Shown here: in pieces, positions 7,790 to 18,096 of the stretch
How positions within the stretch are numbered: the stretch's first letter is position 1
Layout of the letters: each line of letters opens with the position of its first letter
Assembly (NCBI GenBank): GCA_028279185.1
Contig: JANQSS010000205.1
Location: 186,001-250,000, forward strand
Direction of reading: 5' to 3'
From: Saprospiraceae bacterium
Lineage (GTDB): Bacteria; Bacteroidota; Bacteroidia; Chitinophagales; Saprospiraceae
Length of the DNA: 64,000 nucleotides
The notes under the pieces: model-generated
The model's database searches: none
What the model was told of the DNA's origin: nothing
What the model saw: the letters and a program-made list of their open reading frames with translations, nothing else
Position numbers and translations under genes: made by a program

Positions 7790-10642
7790 ATGAAGCTCAA
7801 TTTGTTTGTTGTGCTATCACTTATCTCTTTTAGTTCGCTCAGCGCATCAGAGGGTAAGTATCCAATCAAAGTATATGCTCCGACTGACTATAAGGCGGGA
7901 ATTCAAAATATCGACTTTGTACAAAATCGAGACATGAACATCTTTGTAGCGAATAACTTAGGCATTCTGTCTTTCAACGGGAATAGTTGGGATGTCAAAG
8001 CTTTCAATAGTGGAAAGAAACAACGGTCTTTAGCATTCGATGAAAGTCAAAATAGACTTTATGTAGGATCGCAGGGAGACTTCGGGTATTTCAAAGATAA
8101 TTGGGAGTATGTGTCTCTAGCGGATTCATTGATGGGAAGTGACCGTGATTTTGATGAAGTATGGGATGTCTTCATCGTAAATTCCCTGGTATTCTTCTGC
8201 ACATTTCAGCATATATACCAGTATGATGGGGACGAAACGTACGTTATTAGCCATCGAGATGGATTCGCAAAATCATTTCAAGCCGGAGGTAAGGTATTTA
8301 CCCAAAGTTCAAGTGGACAACTATTCGAAATAAATGAATCTGAACTCATTCCGATTTCAATTGAAAAACGGATAGATGAAATTGTAGCTGGCATGATTCC
8401 AAAGGAAGATGGATATGTCATCTTTTATAATTCTGGTCAGATTGAGTTTTCATCCGTTTTCGATCATAAGGCACATTATGGTTCGCTTGTCGCGGCCATT
8501 TCAGGAACGTATATCAATCACGTTATCCAACTATCGGATACGCGGTTAGCGATATCAACACAAACCGCTGGAATATTCTTGTATGACGTGCGTAACAAAA
8601 TTATTGAGCAAATCACAGTGGAAGATGGATTATCATCGAATACATGTTTAAGGGCATTTCAGGATTATGCGGGTAATCTCTGGGTCGGCATGCAAAATGG
8701 GATAGCACTGGTACATATCAATTCCCCCGTTCGACTTATAAATCGGGAGGCCGGGCTTCAAGGTTCGGGTTATGAAGTTTTTGAAGCTGATCACGGAAAA
8801 TATTTTTCCACTTCCAACGGTGTTTATTATATAGAATCGGGTTCGGAACAGGCTATTTTTTTACCGGGGACAGAAGGCCCGTCATATGGGATACAAGAAA
8901 TTGCCGGAAATATTTATGTGGGTCACCATACGGGTATATTTCAATTAAACAACAGTCGTGCCATTCGAATTTCGACTCAACCTGGAGTTTGGCAAGTCAA
9001 GCAGTTGAGGACGAGTCCCCGATATGCAGTGGCTGGAACGTATTCCGGATTAGTATTGCTTGAGGTAGATAAACGTGGCAAATTAATTCCGAAATGGAAA
9101 ATAAGAGGGTTTGATGAGACAAGCCGTTTTTTTGAAGAAGATCAACATGGCGATATTTATGTTGGACAATATTATAAGGGACTGTATTATTTGCGATTTA
9201 AAAAAGGGATGACGGAAGTTGTTTCGCATCGAGTTTCGGACAATAATGACTTACCGATTGACGATCGAATTATCCTAAGCAAAATTGACAATGAACTGTA
9301 CATAGCGTCAAATGCGGGCATATTTGAAATTGATCAAAATGATGGACGAATTGTTCCAGCGAAACTCTTTGCTGAAACAATTGGCAATCAAGCTGTGTAT
9401 TTGTTGGAGCAAGACAATCAAAAAAATATTCACGTTGTTGCTGAAAACTTGATTGGCTTTTTTAAACAAATCAGCATTAATAACTATGCGTTTGTTCCTT
9501 CTTCGCTTTTTCATCTCCGTTATTTTCTAAATAATGACTTGTTGAATTTATCGACTGACTTGAATGAGGGTATTATGTATTCGGCAAACGATGGATTATT
9601 ACACTACGTGCCAGAGCATGAGGATCGTATTAGTGCGCATCAAACTATACTTATTAATAAAGTCTCCAGCCTAACTCAAGACACCATTTTGTACAGACGA
9701 AATCCGTTTGAGGATAAACCTATAAAACTGGATAAGTTGCTCGTTTCTGTGCAAGCACGAGTCTTAAAAATTAATGTGGAGACCTTTCAATTTCGGAATA
9801 CCTCAAATCAACAATTTAGATATCGGTTAATTGGTCTTGAAGATTCCTTTGGAGATTGGACCAGTTCAGCAACTAAAGAATATACCAATTTGACCGAAGG
9901 AACGTATGAATTTCTTGTTCAATCTACCAACTATTTGGGTGAAGTCATTACGAGTGATCCATTGATTATTCAGGTCCGACCACCGTTCTATAGGACACTG
10001 CTAGCTAAAGTTTTATTGGCCGTTTGTCTGATAGGATGCCTGATTCTAGTATCACGCATTCAGAAAAAACGATATAAGAATAAAGCGAAACGTATCGAAG
10101 AAAAGAAGTTAGGCGAACTTGAAGAAAAGCAGCAAAAGCTTATCGAAATAGAAAAGCAAAAAGATAAAGAGTTATTGCAATTGGAAGAAGAAAAAGTAGA
10201 AAGCGAACTGCGACACTTGAACAATCTGTTGGCAGCGTCTACCATGAATCTTGTGGTGAAAAATGAGTTCATCGAAACGATTAAAGAAGAATTGAAAGAA
10301 GTAAGACGAAGAGGTAAGAATATAGAAACAAAAAAGGCTCTTGAGCGAATCGAAAGAGAAATCGACACAACATTACGTGTGCAGTCCGATTGGGAGCAAT
10401 TTGAATATCATTTCGACAAGGTTCATGGTGACTTTTTGACACGATTAAGAGAGGATTTTCTAGAACTCACTCCAAATGACCAAAAACTCTGTGCTTTTCT
10501 GAGATTAAACCTAAGTACGAAAGAAATTTCTAATCTGATGAGCATTTCGCTTCGTGGTGTGGAGGTAGCGAGATATAGATTACGAAAAAAATTGGGTTTA
10601 CAAAAAGGCCAAAATCTGTCCAAATTTATACTGGAATACTGA
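7790..10642 (+). CDS. Membrane-tethered propeller sensor with LuxR-type HTH
   Basis: The start at 7790 puts a clean signal sequence first (MKLNLFVV); an upstream ATG at 7769 adds seven residues. The protein has about 950 residues. The N-terminal 650 form two-component-regulator-type propeller repeats, including a LWVGMQNGIALV unit. A Y_Y_Y domain follows, then one membrane helix (about 740-760), a long charged coiled coil, and a C-terminal LuxR/GerE-like HTH (LSTKEISNLMSISLRGVEVAR). It has no kinase domain, so it probably carries a periplasmic signal directly to a cytoplasmic DNA-binding domain. Its position divergent from the glycosidase suggests it regulates that operon. Confidence 0.85.
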   Translation: MKLNLFVVLSLISFSSLSASEGKYPIKVYAPTDYKAGIQNIDFVQNRDMNIFVANNLGILSFNGNSWDVKAFNSGKKQRSLAFDESQNRLYVGSQGDFGYFKDNWEYVSLADSLMGSDRDFDEVWDVFIVNSLVFFCTFQHIYQYDGDETYVISHRDGFAKSFQAGGKVFTQSSSGQLFEINESELIPISIEKRIDEIVAGMIPKEDGYVIFYNSGQIEFSSVFDHKAHYGSLVAAISGTYINHVIQLSDTRLAISTQTAGIFLYDVRNKIIEQITVEDGLSSNTCLRAFQDYAGNLWVGMQNGIALVHINSPVRLINREAGLQGSGYEVFEADHGKYFSTSNGVYYIESGSEQAIFLPGTEGPSYGIQEIAGNIYVGHHTGIFQLNNSRAIRISTQPGVWQVKQLRTSPRYAVAGTYSGLVLLEVDKRGKLIPKWKIRGFDETSRFFEEDQHGDIYVGQYYKGLYYLRFKKGMTEVVSHRVSDNNDLPIDDRIILSKIDNELYIASNAGIFEIDQNDGRIVPAKLFAETIGNQAVYLLEQDNQKNIHVVAENLIGFFKQISINNYAFVPSSLFHLRYFLNNDLLNLSTDLNEGIMYSANDGLLHYVPEHEDRISAHQTILINKVSSLTQDTILYRRNPFEDKPIKLDKLLVSVQARVLKINVETFQFRNTSNQQFRYRLIGLEDSFGDWTSSATKEYTNLTEGTYEFLVQSTNYLGEVITSDPLIIQVRPPFYRTLLAKVLLAVCLIGCLILVSRIQKKRYKNKAKRIEEKKLGELEEKQQKLIEIEKQKDKELLQLEEEKVESELRHLNNLLAASTMNLVVKNEFIETIKEELKEVRRRGKNIETKKALERIEREIDTTLRVQSDWEQFEYHFDKVHGDFLTRLREDFLELTPNDQKLCAFLRLNLSTKEISNLMSISLRGVEVARYRLRKKLGLQKGQNLSKFILEY

Positions 10643-10691
10643 CCGGATGAGCATTCAAAAAATTGTTTGAAAACCGATTTAGGAAGTTAAC

Positions 10692-13448
10692 ATGAATGGA
10701 ATCCAGTTCTGTTTTTTAGGCGCAAGACAATTCATACCAATCTTATTTTTTACGCTGAGTGTTGGAGTTAGTACTTGTTGGACGCAAAATGTGGAATTAA
10801 AGCATTTTGGCATAAAAGAAGGGTTGCCTCATAAGCACATCAATGATATTTTAATTCATTCGGACGGTTTTATTTGGCTAGGAACGAGAAATGGATTGTG
10901 TCGTTTTGATGGGTATGAATTCAAATCAGTCGATTTACCAAAACGCCCTGCATATATGGAGGGTTCCATTGGCCCATGGGTAGGTGGCCTCTCCGAATTG
11001 TCAGATGGAAGAATACTTATTAAATATTTGCAACATTCAAGATTAGCTGAATTTTCGAAGTATTTGTATGATCCAATATCCGAAATGGAGATATCTGTTG
11101 ACGAAAACGAATTAATAACCAATCCCAAGAAGTCATTTAACAAGATGAGCATACTAGGTTCTGATTCGGTAATTCACTCGGACAGATACGGCAATCAATT
11201 GATGTTGATTCGGAAAAATAAATCAATTAAGGCGTACTTACTGCCGGCGATTGGTGGCGTACATGATATTTCAAAAGCATTTGATCGAGCAAGCTTTTTT
11301 CCGCCTATAGCCGGTGAGAATTTTACGGAAACATTCTTTTATTCATTGTACAATGGTCTTATTCAGGTCAGGCCGGAGTTTTCGAGATTTAAAAACTATT
11401 TGAAATCTGATGGGAACCCCTGGGACTTCGGTCTTGCTTGCAGAGTTATTTTACCGTTAAACTCTGACGAATTATTAGTGTCCTCGCAATCCAGTGATCC
11501 TGTCATACTTAATTTATTGTCTGGTAAAGTTTCTTCCCTTCAGTTTGTTAAAGAAAAGTCAGGAAAAGCCATATACTTGAAACATATTCAAGGGGCAGTG
11601 CGATTGCCTTCAGGTGATATTTTATTGTCACCATTGTTCAAAAAACTAGTACATGTTGATATGTTAAATGAGTCTGCAATGGAAATTGAGGATTCATTAT
11701 TTTTAAATCGTCATCATATGATTTCAATTGACGACTCCACCGTATTAATTTCAGGAAGGGGACATCATAATAATTTTATAGTCGCAACATACCAGACTTC
11801 CACAAGAGTATTTGATGTGCGTCTAAACGATGAAAATATTGAAACGACACTGTCAAATAGTTATTTGCATTTGTCCCAAGACCATCATGTATGGATTGGG
11901 CATACTGATGGACTATACTACTTTAATCTCGATAACAATAGTATTGCCAGGGAATATATAGATAAGGATCGCAGTAAGCGTCCGCATAAGTCCAGTTTCG
12001 AAGTCTATAATTTGTTAAGCGGAAAAAGCATATTGGTTTTACACGAAAATCAGGACAATAAACTATTCATCGGACTAGATAAGGGCGGGCTGAATATCTT
12101 GGATGTCAAGACAAATGAAATGGCCTATGTCGGAAAAGTAGAAGGATTATCAGATGAAACAGTTTCAGGAATTTTGCCGGATGAAAAGGGTTATTGGATT
12201 GCAACATATAGCGGGCTATGTCATTATGATGAATCGACTGGTTTGATTAATAAATATTTCACCGAGAATGGGCTTCCACACAATGAATTTAACAGGTTTT
12301 CGTTTGCGCGCAATACGGAAGGACAATACTTCTTTGGCAGCATGAACGGTATCGTGAGCTTCAATCCAACGGAGGTTTTGAAGTCAGACGAAAGGGTTAA
12401 GATTAATCTTAGTGAAGCGCAATATTATAACAAGGAAGGAGATTATATTTCTACATTTAATATGACATACTTGGATGATCCGGTAGTAATTGTTCCGCCG
12501 TTTAATAGAAGTTGCCAGTTTAAATTTATGCTCGATGATTTTGTCAATTCACCTGGAAATTCATTTTTCTATCGATTGGAAGATGTTAATTCCGTAATGC
12601 TTGAAAAAAGACAAACGTGGAAGCAAAATGACAATAACCGTATGATACGTTTTGATTATTTGCCTTCGGGTACATATAATTTACACGTCCGTGGTTTGTC
12701 GTCAACCGGAGTGCTTTCGAACACAATGAAGGTTGGATTAATTGTAAAAGCAAGATTTTATGAAACGTGGTGGTTTATATCAGGTTTGACATTTTTAATT
12801 CTTGGCGTTTTTTATGGCTATTTTCGGATGAAAATGCAGCAAGTGTTACGAATTGAGCGACTTCGAAATAAATTGTCAAGTGACCTACACGATGATGTCG
12901 GGAGCCTGTTGTCCGGTGTTGCATATCAAATGGAATTACTAGAATACTCTGTCGATGAAAAAAGGAAACCGTTAGTTAGACGGTTGGCGGCTGCAAGTCG
13001 CAAAGCTATGAACCAAATGCGCGACGTGGTTTGGGCAATTGACATGCGATCTATTACTTGTATTGATCTAGTAGAACGTATTCGAGAGTTTGCAACTAAT
13101 ACACTTGAACCGCTCGACATTAATTTTAATGTTACCATACATGATGAGTTAGCGAGCATTGTCGTCCCAAGTGAATTTAGACATGACTTACTATTGATTT
13201 GCAAAGAGTTTCTTACAAATTCGATGAAACATGCGCATGCAAAAAATATTTCTTTATCCATAGAGAGACGCAAGAATAGAATGTCTTTTTTACTACAAGA
13301 TGACGGAATAGGGATGCAAAAATCCCTGGAACAGTCTACCGGTCAGGGATTGAAAAATATACGTTTTCGAGCTGAAAAAATGGGTGCAAAAATTGTGTTT
13401 GAAACCAATGATGGATTTAGTGTTCAAATAGAGCTTCCAAATTTTTGA
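10692..13448 (+). CDS. Propeller-type sensor histidine kinase (HisKA_3)
   Basis: A 918-residue kinase: signal peptide, propeller repeats (IWLGTRNGLCRFDGYEF near residue 57), Y_Y_Y domain, membrane helix at about 690-713, then a NarL-type kinase core. The HisKA_3 box is DLHDDVGSLLSG with His733 as the phospho-acceptor. The ATPase domain has an N box (KEFLTNSMKHA), DDGIGM and GQGLKNI. It starts 49 bp after the propeller/LuxR gene and is followed by a NarL-family response regulator, its likely partner. Systems of this kind in Bacteroidota usually sense oligosaccharides in the periplasm, and the neighbouring glycan genes fit that. Confidence 0.92.
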   Translation: MNGIQFCFLGARQFIPILFFTLSVGVSTCWTQNVELKHFGIKEGLPHKHINDILIHSDGFIWLGTRNGLCRFDGYEFKSVDLPKRPAYMEGSIGPWVGGLSELSDGRILIKYLQHSRLAEFSKYLYDPISEMEISVDENELITNPKKSFNKMSILGSDSVIHSDRYGNQLMLIRKNKSIKAYLLPAIGGVHDISKAFDRASFFPPIAGENFTETFFYSLYNGLIQVRPEFSRFKNYLKSDGNPWDFGLACRVILPLNSDELLVSSQSSDPVILNLLSGKVSSLQFVKEKSGKAIYLKHIQGAVRLPSGDILLSPLFKKLVHVDMLNESAMEIEDSLFLNRHHMISIDDSTVLISGRGHHNNFIVATYQTSTRVFDVRLNDENIETTLSNSYLHLSQDHHVWIGHTDGLYYFNLDNNSIAREYIDKDRSKRPHKSSFEVYNLLSGKSILVLHENQDNKLFIGLDKGGLNILDVKTNEMAYVGKVEGLSDETVSGILPDEKGYWIATYSGLCHYDESTGLINKYFTENGLPHNEFNRFSFARNTEGQYFFGSMNGIVSFNPTEVLKSDERVKINLSEAQYYNKEGDYISTFNMTYLDDPVVIVPPFNRSCQFKFMLDDFVNSPGNSFFYRLEDVNSVMLEKRQTWKQNDNNRMIRFDYLPSGTYNLHVRGLSSTGVLSNTMKVGLIVKARFYETWWFISGLTFLILGVFYGYFRMKMQQVLRIERLRNKLSSDLHDDVGSLLSGVAYQMELLEYSVDEKRKPLVRRLAAASRKAMNQMRDVVWAIDMRSITCIDLVERIREFATNTLEPLDINFNVTIHDELASIVVPSEFRHDLLLICKEFLTNSMKHAHAKNISLSIERRKNRMSFLLQDDGIGMQKSLEQSTGQGLKNIRFRAEKMGAKIVFETNDGFSVQIELPNF

Positions 13449-13573
13449 TGGAGTAAACAAATGGGTAATTCGTTGAAATCTTCTTAAGGCAAACTCGCTG
13501 ACACTGCCCCCCCATTCATGTGGTTCCATTTAACCGGCAAATACCAGTATCTTTGAATGAAAACCCTATACGT

Positions 13574-14203
13574 ATGAAAGCTGTTCTCGTGAGCTTGATC
13601 GAAGATGAACAACTAATCAGAGAAAGCCTGGTTGGATTGATTGATAATTATCCAGGTCTGAACATTCATACCGTTGCAGAAAGCGTCGAGTCTTTTTTAG
13701 AAAATGAAGAAGCAAGGTCAAGTCAGATATTATTGCTAGATATTGGACTTAAAGGTGGCATCTCTGGATTAGAAGGTATTCGACCAATTAAGCATATGGC
13801 TCCCGAAATTGAAATAATCATGCTCACGACTTTTGACGACTCAGATCATGTATTTAAGGCTTTATGCGCCGGTGCTTCGGCTTATTTGACAAAGCAGAGC
13901 CCATTTGCAAAAATTGTTGAGGCAATTGAAGTCGTAGGTCAAGGTGGGTCGTATATGTCTCCTGAGATAGCCCGCAAAGTGGTTAACTATTTTGCGCCAA
14001 GTCAAAAACGAACTAATTTAACCCCGAGGCAACAACAAATTGTTCAAGGCGTAGTTGACGGATTGAGTTACAAACTCATTGCCGATAAATTAATGATCTC
14101 CACCGAGACAGTACGAGATCACATAAAAAAGATTTATCGAAAGCTGGAAATTAATAGTAAGACAGAATTGATTAAGAAGCAGCGGGATGGCCAAATCGTG
14201 TAA
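13574..14203 (+). CDS. NarL/FixJ-family response regulator
   Basis: A 209-residue protein from the ATG at 13574. A longer reading from a GTG at 13520 adds 18 residues before the receiver and is unlikely. The receiver domain has the acidic pair (EDE) near the start, phospho-acceptor Asp56 (LLLDIGLKGG), the Thr of MLTTFDD and the Lys of LTKQSP. The C-terminal LuxR HTH begins NLTPRQQQIVQGV and contains STETVRDHIKKIYRKL. It lies 125 bp after the histidine kinase and is its likely output partner. Confidence 0.93.
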   Translation: MKAVLVSLIEDEQLIRESLVGLIDNYPGLNIHTVAESVESFLENEEARSSQILLLDIGLKGGISGLEGIRPIKHMAPEIEIIMLTTFDDSDHVFKALCAGASAYLTKQSPFAKIVEAIEVVGQGGSYMSPEIARKVVNYFAPSQKRTNLTPRQQQIVQGVVDGLSYKLIADKLMISTETVRDHIKKIYRKLEINSKTELIKKQRDGQIV

Positions 14204-14288
14204 AGCGAGTTCATGAATTCGCGAACACGGCATGAGTAGGCGCCACTCCCTTAGGGTAGCACGAACTTTGTATGCAGGCGCACGTTAT

Positions 14289-14741
14289 TTACACTTTTTT
14301 TTGAATTGTTGTTGGGATTTTTCGACATAAACCCAGCCGCTTTTTTAATGTGGTCAATTTGCGGCGAGCAATAGGTATATTTATTCTTGATTCGCCATTG
14401 ACAAGTGTTGCTTTCGTTTGGCTTATCGACTGAATGTATATGTTGTTAATAAGATGCGACTGATGGCATCGGGTAAATTGATTTTCTGGCAATTCGGCTT
14501 GTAGGGCTTTAAGCGTTTTAGCGACACAATAGGATGACCCATCGCGTAAAAAAATTCTTGCATAATTTCCATAGGCCTTGCAGTGGATGATTGCATCGTG
14601 AGATAACAGGTGGTATGCTCCAGCTGCGAAAACAGCGAGTTTTCCACTCGGCCCTGGACGCATAGAAATTACAGGTCCTTTACTTTGACATGCGGCCACT
14701 GACATGGTAGAACTGAATATCGACTTTACTAAAGCTCCCAT
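14289..14741 (-). CDS. Stand-alone LytTR DNA-binding protein
   Basis: The C-terminal 100 residues are a LytTR domain, with HCKAYGNYARIFLRDG, a KTLKALQAELPENQFTRCHQSHLINN segment split by one turn, and a basic end (ARRKLTTLKKRLG). No receiver domain precedes it. Three ATG starts are possible (14741, 14705, 14663); the longest reading needs a TTG at 14834. I chose 14741, but the N-terminus is weakly supported. The stop is 85 bp from the convergent response regulator. Its target is unknown. Confidence 0.75.
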   Translation of the reverse strand: MGALVKSIFSSTMSVAACQSKGPVISMRPGPSGKLAVFAAGAYHLLSHDAIIHCKAYGNYARIFLRDGSSYCVAKTLKALQAELPENQFTRCHQSHLINNIYIQSISQTKATLVNGESRINIPIARRKLTTLKKRLGLCRKIPTTIQKKV

Positions 14742-15281
14742 AAATAAGGGTATTTGATTGAAATTCTGATGAATTGATATTGTCTGATACTTATTAATGT
14801 AAAAGAAATTGAAAATGTAACCACTTGAAGTCAAAAATTCACAACAAAGCTCTTTTTTTAATATTTGTCATGATACTTTGGCAGCGGAGTCGTTCCATAA
14901 TTTTTACGCATGCATGCTGGTAGGCAAAGGGCCTACAATCAGCTATGGAGGCACCATGTCAGTTTTTGTAAATCAAGATAATATCATATATCAATATTAA
15001 ACAGTTGATATAGGTTGTTGTGCTGAATCATCCATGTGCGGAAAACGGCGATTCGTCTTTATCGGACACAGTTTGGTCGGTGTCAAGATCTGTTGTATTT
15101 TGAAGCCTTGTAAATTTTAGTCATTCAACTCCTTCTTATTTGAGCCGCAGAGTATACGGAGTTAATTAAACTTTACAGTTTTTATAAATTCTCTATACCA
15201 TGGTATATTTTTCGGGACTTCAATTTATAAAGCGAATGGATTATTACTTAAGGCATTGGACTACATAAACCATGTGTTTTT
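14742..15281. other. Gene-free stretch between LytTR gene and symporter
   Basis: I see no credible coding frame or RNA gene. The only notable element is the 14-bp palindrome at 15194-15207 near the symporter. The stretch must hold the divergent promoters of the LytTR gene and the symporter. Confidence 0.5.
15194..15207. promoter_or_regulatory. 14-bp perfect palindrome upstream of the symporter
   Basis: TATACCATGGTATA is a perfect inverted repeat 75 bp before the symporter start, in an otherwise AT-rich leader. Size and position suit the operator of a dimeric regulator. No regulator can be assigned and no second copy was seen. Confidence 0.35.
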
Positions 15282-16844
15282 ATGAATAATTTTTCTATTC
15301 CGGACCTTATTGTTTTTCTTGGCTATATAGCATTGATGATTGGCTTAGGTATATATCTGTCTCAAAAAGCTGGAAGTAAATCCACACAGGATTATTTTTT
15401 AGCGAGTAAATCCTTGCCTTGGTGGGCCGTTGGTGGGTCATTAATTGCATCAAATATATCTGCTGAGCAATTTATTGGAATGTCTGGGTCTGGTTATGTT
15501 ATTGGACTAGCGATTGCTTCATATGAATGGATGGCAGCGCTGACACTTATTATTGTGGCTAAATATTTTTTACCTATTTTCTTAAAAAAAGGTATTTACA
15601 CCATGCCACAGTTTTTGGAAGAGCGATTTGATAGTCGCGTGAAATCGATTATGGCAGTTTTCTGGGTGCTGTTATTTGTCTTCGTGAATATTACATCCGT
15701 ATTGTATTTGGGCGCATTAGCTATAAATACAATTTTGGAAATCGACATGATTTATGGAATTGTCGGTTTGGCTTTATATGCGGCTTCTTTTTCAATTTTT
15801 GGTGGATTGAAAGCAGTCGTTTGGACAGACGTGGTACAAGTTGTCGTCCTTGTTTTTGGTGGATTGTTGACAACAATTTTGGTTATGCAAGCCATAGAAG
15901 GCAGTTTTATGGGAGGACTGTCAGCACTTGTGGATAAAGCACCAGAGAAATTTGATATGATTCTTGAAAAAGGTCATGCTTCCTACAAAGATCTACCGGG
16001 TATCAGCGTATTAATTGGTGGAATGTGGGTTGCAAACCTGTATTATTGGGGAAACAATCAATATATCATTCAGCGTGCACTGGCTGCAAAAAATTTACGT
16101 GAAGCACAAAATGGAACCGTATTTGCCGCTTTAATAAAAATGTTACTACCTCTTATTGTTGTTATTCCAGGTATAGCCGCATTCGTTCTGGGTGCTGATA
16201 TTACTAAACCGGACCAAGCCTATCCGTGGTTGTTAAATAATTATGTAACGGTGGGTTTTAAAGGATTGGCATTTGCCGCTCTCGTTGCAGCTGTGGGATC
16301 ATCATTAAGTTCTATGGTAAATAGTACGGCAACAATTTTTACGCTGGACATTTACAAACCCTTTATCGGTAAAAATAATTCTTCTGAAAAACATTTAGTT
16401 GGCATAGGTAAAATTGCTTCGACAATTGCCCTATTGATTGGTTGTTTAGTGGCGCCTAGTCTAGGTGTATTGGACCAAGCTTTCCAATACATTCAGGAAT
16501 ATACAGGATTTATTAGCCCAGGAGTTGTTGCCATATTTTTATTCGGTTTTTTTTGGAAAAAAACTTCGGCCAACGCCGCCTTTATCACAATATTATTGTC
16601 GATTCCATTATCTATCGGAATGAAAATGGTAGCACCTTTGTTTTCTTTTATAGATCGTATGGGCATTATATTTCTAACATGCGTTCTTACATTAATCGTA
16701 ATTTCTTATTTTGATAATAGAAGGCGGGACGACATTAAAGCAATTAACCTGGAGCATGGTATTTTCAAAACAGATATGACTTTCAATATTGGCTCTGCTG
16801 TAGTGATGGGACTGTTGGCGTTCGTATACGCGTTGTGGTGGTAA
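15282..16844 (+). CDS. Sodium:solute symporter (SSS/SGLT family)
   Basis: A 520-residue membrane protein with about 13-14 hydrophobic helices. Typical family features are the N-terminal LGIYLSQKAGSKSTQDYFLASKSLPWWAVGGSLIASNISAEQ in pieces, the GLKAVVWTDVVQ motif in the middle, and ALVAAVGSSLSSMVNSTATIF in the later core. These match the sugar and organic-acid symporters of the SGLT type, which take up a solute with sodium. It is transcribed alone and is followed by a REP palindrome. Location beside glycan sensors suggests sugar uptake, but the substrate is not readable from sequence. Confidence 0.88.
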   Translation: MNNFSIPDLIVFLGYIALMIGLGIYLSQKAGSKSTQDYFLASKSLPWWAVGGSLIASNISAEQFIGMSGSGYVIGLAIASYEWMAALTLIIVAKYFLPIFLKKGIYTMPQFLEERFDSRVKSIMAVFWVLLFVFVNITSVLYLGALAINTILEIDMIYGIVGLALYAASFSIFGGLKAVVWTDVVQVVVLVFGGLLTTILVMQAIEGSFMGGLSALVDKAPEKFDMILEKGHASYKDLPGISVLIGGMWVANLYYWGNNQYIIQRALAAKNLREAQNGTVFAALIKMLLPLIVVIPGIAAFVLGADITKPDQAYPWLLNNYVTVGFKGLAFAALVAAVGSSLSSMVNSTATIFTLDIYKPFIGKNNSSEKHLVGIGKIASTIALLIGCLVAPSLGVLDQAFQYIQEYTGFISPGVVAIFLFGFFWKKTSANAAFITILLSIPLSIGMKMVAPLFSFIDRMGIIFLTCVLTLIVISYFDNRRRDDIKAINLEHGIFKTDMTFNIGSAVVMGLLAFVYALWW

Positions 16845-16856
16845 ATGACAGTCAAA

Positions 16857-16906
16857 ATCCGTGTTAGTCGCCAGGCATCTATAGATGCCTGGCGACTAAC
16901 ACGGAT
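16857..16906. repeat. REP-like palindrome, copy 1 (50 bp, perfect)
   Basis: A perfect 50-bp palindrome centred between 16881 and 16882. Its core TAGTCGCC...CTATAG...GGCGACTA is shared with 30044-30083 and, in modified form, 30989-31039. It lies 12 bp after the symporter stop codon and can form a long hairpin in RNA, so it may also act as a transcription terminator. The RAYT transposase at 30244 is the likely mobilising enzyme. Confidence 0.9.
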
Positions 16907-17156
16907 AAAGATCTGACAATCACTGTTTTAAGTCGAATTTTTGTTTAATACTATTTTACACCCTCTTCGATGTTCATTTTTGACAGCATCTAACCCATAA
17001 TTATACCTTGGTTACACGCAAAAATTTCATTTATCCGATTTAAGGTTCTTTACATCGTATATCCTTGCTTGAATAAGCTGAAGTGCTAACATTTGCTTTA
17101 TTTTGTAGAAATTGACGGTTGAAAGACCATGTTTAGATTAGATAGATGGTATAAAT

Positions 17157-17930
17157 ATGAAATCGCGTAAAACAGCAGCCTTTTTAGCACTTTTTCTTGG
17201 TTTATTTGGTGTTCATCGCTTTTATCTGGGGCAGGCAGGACTTGGCTTGTTTTATTTGATGGCCACATTTATGTTCTCTGTATTTAGACTGCCTGTAGGA
17301 TTGGTTTTAGGGGTCATTGACGCCATTACTTTCTTTAACATGAGCGATGAAGATTTTGATCGTAAATACAACAAAAATCAAACCACTACCCGGCGACGTC
17401 GACAGTCGCAAAGCCGAGTTCGTGCGGATCGACGAAATCCGAGAGGACGTGCAGTGGCGCAACAACGTGAGCGTAAAATGAAAACGCAACGTCGAAATCC
17501 ATTCAAATTATCTGGTCAGAAAAAACTGAAAGAATATGATCTTGAAGGGGCTATCAAGGATTTCAAACGAAGTGTAGACATTAATCCAGACGACCCTGAG
17601 GTTCATTATTTACTGGCCAGCGCCTATTCTCTGAATGAAAACGCTGATAAGGCGTTCGTCCATTTATCAACCGCGGTTGCTCAAGGATTTAAGGATTATG
17701 AGAAAATTAAAACGGATGACGCCCTGGCATTTGTTCGAATCCATGAAGATTTTGAAGATTTTGAGCGGGCCGGGTATCGAAAATCTACATCCATAAAAGT
17801 TGAAGGACCATCAAACATACCGTCTGACGAAACGTTACTTGCTCAACTACAGCGCTTAGCAGAGATGCGAAAAAAAGGATTAATCACCGATGAAGATTTT
17901 GAAATCGAGAAGCGCAGGATTATGCGGTAG
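17157..17930 (+). CDS. TM2 domain protein with TPR and SHOCT motifs
   Basis: A 257-residue protein. Residues 1-60 form a TM2 domain, with two short helices around the FGVHRFYLGQAGLGLFY motif. A very basic stretch follows (about 80-115, RRRRQSQSR and similar). The middle is TPR-like (EGAIKDFKRSVDINPDDPEVHYLLA). The last 30 residues are a SHOCT motif (QRLAEMRKKGLITDEDFEIEK). These modules point to a membrane-bound scaffold or oligomerising protein; no enzyme activity is visible. It stands alone after the REP palindrome. Confidence 0.85.
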   Translation: MKSRKTAAFLALFLGLFGVHRFYLGQAGLGLFYLMATFMFSVFRLPVGLVLGVIDAITFFNMSDEDFDRKYNKNQTTTRRRRQSQSRVRADRRNPRGRAVAQQRERKMKTQRRNPFKLSGQKKLKEYDLEGAIKDFKRSVDINPDDPEVHYLLASAYSLNENADKAFVHLSTAVAQGFKDYEKIKTDDALAFVRIHEDFEDFERAGYRKSTSIKVEGPSNIPSDETLLAQLQRLAEMRKKGLITDEDFEIEKRRIMR

Positions 17931-18096
17931 CCTGCACGTGGTACTTCTCGCTGGAAACCATTGACTGTGTCTGCCTCAGTCAACCGCGAAGGGACGACTT
18001 CATTTAGATTTTTACAAATTCTTTAACATCCTTCATACAACGATTCCCTCGTATATTGCGTAGTAATAGTAAAGTTCGATTGGACTAAATAATATA

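Noticed and set aside
10060-10368. Open frame of 102 codons on the minus strand inside the propeller/LuxR gene
   Set aside because: It is antisense to the coiled coil; its Ser/Phe-rich product is the mirror of Lys/Glu codons, without any domain.
14205-14222. Near-palindrome GCGAGTTCATGAATTCGC after the response regulator
   Set aside because: It has internal mismatches, no T-run and no second copy; too weak to call a terminator or operator.
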